From the NCBI GenBank assembly GCA_000969725.1, contig JXSR01S022447.1: a DNA stretch of 20,527 bases; one strand, written 5' to 3'. Positions 19,061-20,527 of this stretch are shown here, piece by piece. The position numbers and the translations under genes were made by a program. Position 1 is the first letter of the stretch, and every line of letters starts with the position of its first letter. The stretch is from Ophiothrix spiculata. Lineage: Eukaryota; Echinodermata; Ophiuroidea; Amphilepidida; Ophiotrichidae. The notes below the pieces were generated by a model. The model worked only from the letters and a program-made list of their open reading frames with translations. It was not told the origin of the DNA and ran no database searches.

Positions 19061-20527
19061 CTGTTAAAATGGATTGTAAATGTAAGACTTAAAGTCCCTT
19101 CATGAAACACAAAAACTGCACTCATTGGTGCAAGAAATTACAGTGCAATGTTGCACTAAATATTTGAACCTGAATTGCATCAAGGTGCGGTTAGTTGTGG
19201 CAATAATTGGTGATCTGTGAGCGGACCTTAAGAACCAAATAGCACATTTCTCCCACAGACCATTATTGTAGGGATCCTCTCTATTGAAAAAAATCCATTT
19301 TTATATTTCAATGAAAATCAACATTTTCAAGTCGGCCATGTTTATTACGTCATTGTGACATCATTCATCGACCAATTTCCATAATTTTAGTATGAATGGA
19401 AAGAGGAAACCCTACCCTTTATTATGGTGTCTAACAATTAAGCTTTGGTCGTGTAAGATTTACTGTAACCCTGCAAATGCAGGGACTTAATTATGCCGCA
19501 TGTCTAAATTTCATCTATGCAGCTAATGTGATAAGTTATTAGGTAGATGACATCAATTGCCACCTAGAAAGTAAATAATGTACATAAAGACAAGTGACTA
19601 TTCTTACTAAAATTTCATTGATATAGCGCCAACTCTTCTTGGTAAAGCTTAAAAACTTTTTGTTACCGCCTCATACAGGGTGTCCCAATAAAAATGCATC
19701 ACTTTTGTTTTTGATCATATCTCAGAAACTAATAAACAAACAATAAAACTTTTTCATTATGATAATAAGTAAAGTTTAGTCTTTCATCGGTGAAATTTTG
19801 AGCAAAATCCGTCGAGTTTTTCTTGAGAAAATTAGAATTTTGTAAGAGGACTCCATTTTACCCCATTCCAATGGGGTTTACCACAGTAATTCATGTTTGC
19901 AACTATTATCGATCTGAAATGACCATGTCATCACAGTAGTAGGCCTATTCTCAATGAAAAAAACTCATTTCTCATTTTATTTATCGATAAACACTTTTTT
20001 TAGGAAAGTTACAACGAAACACAACCACAACAACAACAACAACAACAATTAACAACAGCAAACAGAAAATTTAAAATTTGAATAATCCTGATTTAAACTT
20101 AAAAACTTGTCTGATCACACTCGAATCCCTGCATCGTCCAGGATTACAGAACGTTGCATTAGACCAGGAACATGGTGATAATTAACACAAAGGTGCCTTG
20201 AAACTGACTGTGGACAAGTGAAAAGGTGCTTGAAATTTATTTAAAAGTGTACCAAAATTATTGAACTTGAGCTATCATGGTCTAACAGACATTCCTCTTT
20301 TCACAAGGAAGTGAATAACTGCATGCCTTGTTATTTTGATTCAAATATGTTGATAATGTCATAGTTTTAACACGTGTAGAGGAAGAAACAGTCATAAAGA
20401 TTTTCTTTTTTATGAAAAAACCCCTTCAAACTCAGACATTACAAAAGAATTCCGAAATAGACTTTCCATTAAAGGAAATCTCTGCCTTGGTTAGTTTCTT
20501 GAGAAACCGTGAGTTCGGTTTTTTTTT
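19061..20527. other. QTRT1 upstream intron, open to the window edge
   Basis: No further QTRT1 exon was found; the segments before KRDMPGF (for example the IIQGG region) must lie beyond 20527. The stretch contains ACAGGGTGTCCCAATAAAAA at 19675, a common type of transposon terminus without a visible partner. It also holds a weak inverted repeat around 19265-19430 and a (CAA)n microsatellite. Confidence 0.5.
20025..20049 (+). repeat. (CAA)n microsatellite
   Basis: About seven consecutive ACA/CAA units, flanked by imperfect AACAACAG. Confidence 0.8.

Noticed and set aside
19259-19430. MITE with ends near GTAGGGATCCTCTC / GAGGAAACCCTAC
   Set aside because: Similarity of the arms is short and imperfect; listed only as a weak inverted repeat.
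19673-19900. Mariner-like transposon starting ACAGGGTGTCCCA
   Set aside because: No matching inverted terminus occurs in the rest of the window.

Overview
The window looks like nuclear DNA from a marine invertebrate animal. It is AT-rich, has GT-AG introns, and is crowded with short inverted-repeat DNA transposons (MITEs), tRNA-headed SINEs and a CR1/L2-type LINE tail. The gene content (a GIMAP/AIG1-like GTPase and the eukaryotic queuine tRNA-ribosyltransferase catalytic subunit) and the repeat style fit an invertebrate deuterostome such as an echinoderm or hemichordate. That placement is inference; the sequence alone does not name the species.

Layout. Bases 1-1750 are non-coding and hold an AAATG microsatellite at the end of an apparent retroposon 3' tail, plus a decayed pogo-like end. 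Bases 1751-2643 (+) are the terminal coding exon of a GIMAP/AIG1-like GTPase. It ends in a CaaX box (CIIL) and has altered P-loop and G3 motifs. Just downstream (about 2620-4027) lies an array of diverged copies of the 3' flank, together with two decayed copies of the exon's own 3' end, the last stopping at a 21-base G run. Bases 4135-11442 are intergenic and packed with a SINE, at least seven inverted-repeat elements and small tandem duplications.

Bases 11443-19060 (-) carry the last four coding exons of QTRT1, the catalytic subunit of queuine tRNA-ribosyltransferase. Residue-by-residue agreement with the animal protein, intron phases and splice signals all fit. The exons contain the nucleophilic Asp and the CxCx2C...H zinc site. 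The 5' part of the gene lies beyond the right edge. Its introns hold a SINE, a truncated LINE, a 0.7 kb near-perfect foldback flanked by TTAA, and several MITEs, one of which ends 24 bases from a splice donor.

The two genes converge and show no functional link. The QTRT1 product, with QTRT2, swaps guanine-34 for queuine in certain tRNAs. The GIMAP-like protein is probably membrane-anchored and may bind nucleotide weakly or not at all. I see no operon, CRISPR, virus-like element or complete RNA gene. The points of most interest are the prenylated GIMAP-like protein with its duplicated 3' end, a MITE family with motifs phased every ~20 bases, a palindrome-rich element and the large intronic hairpin.
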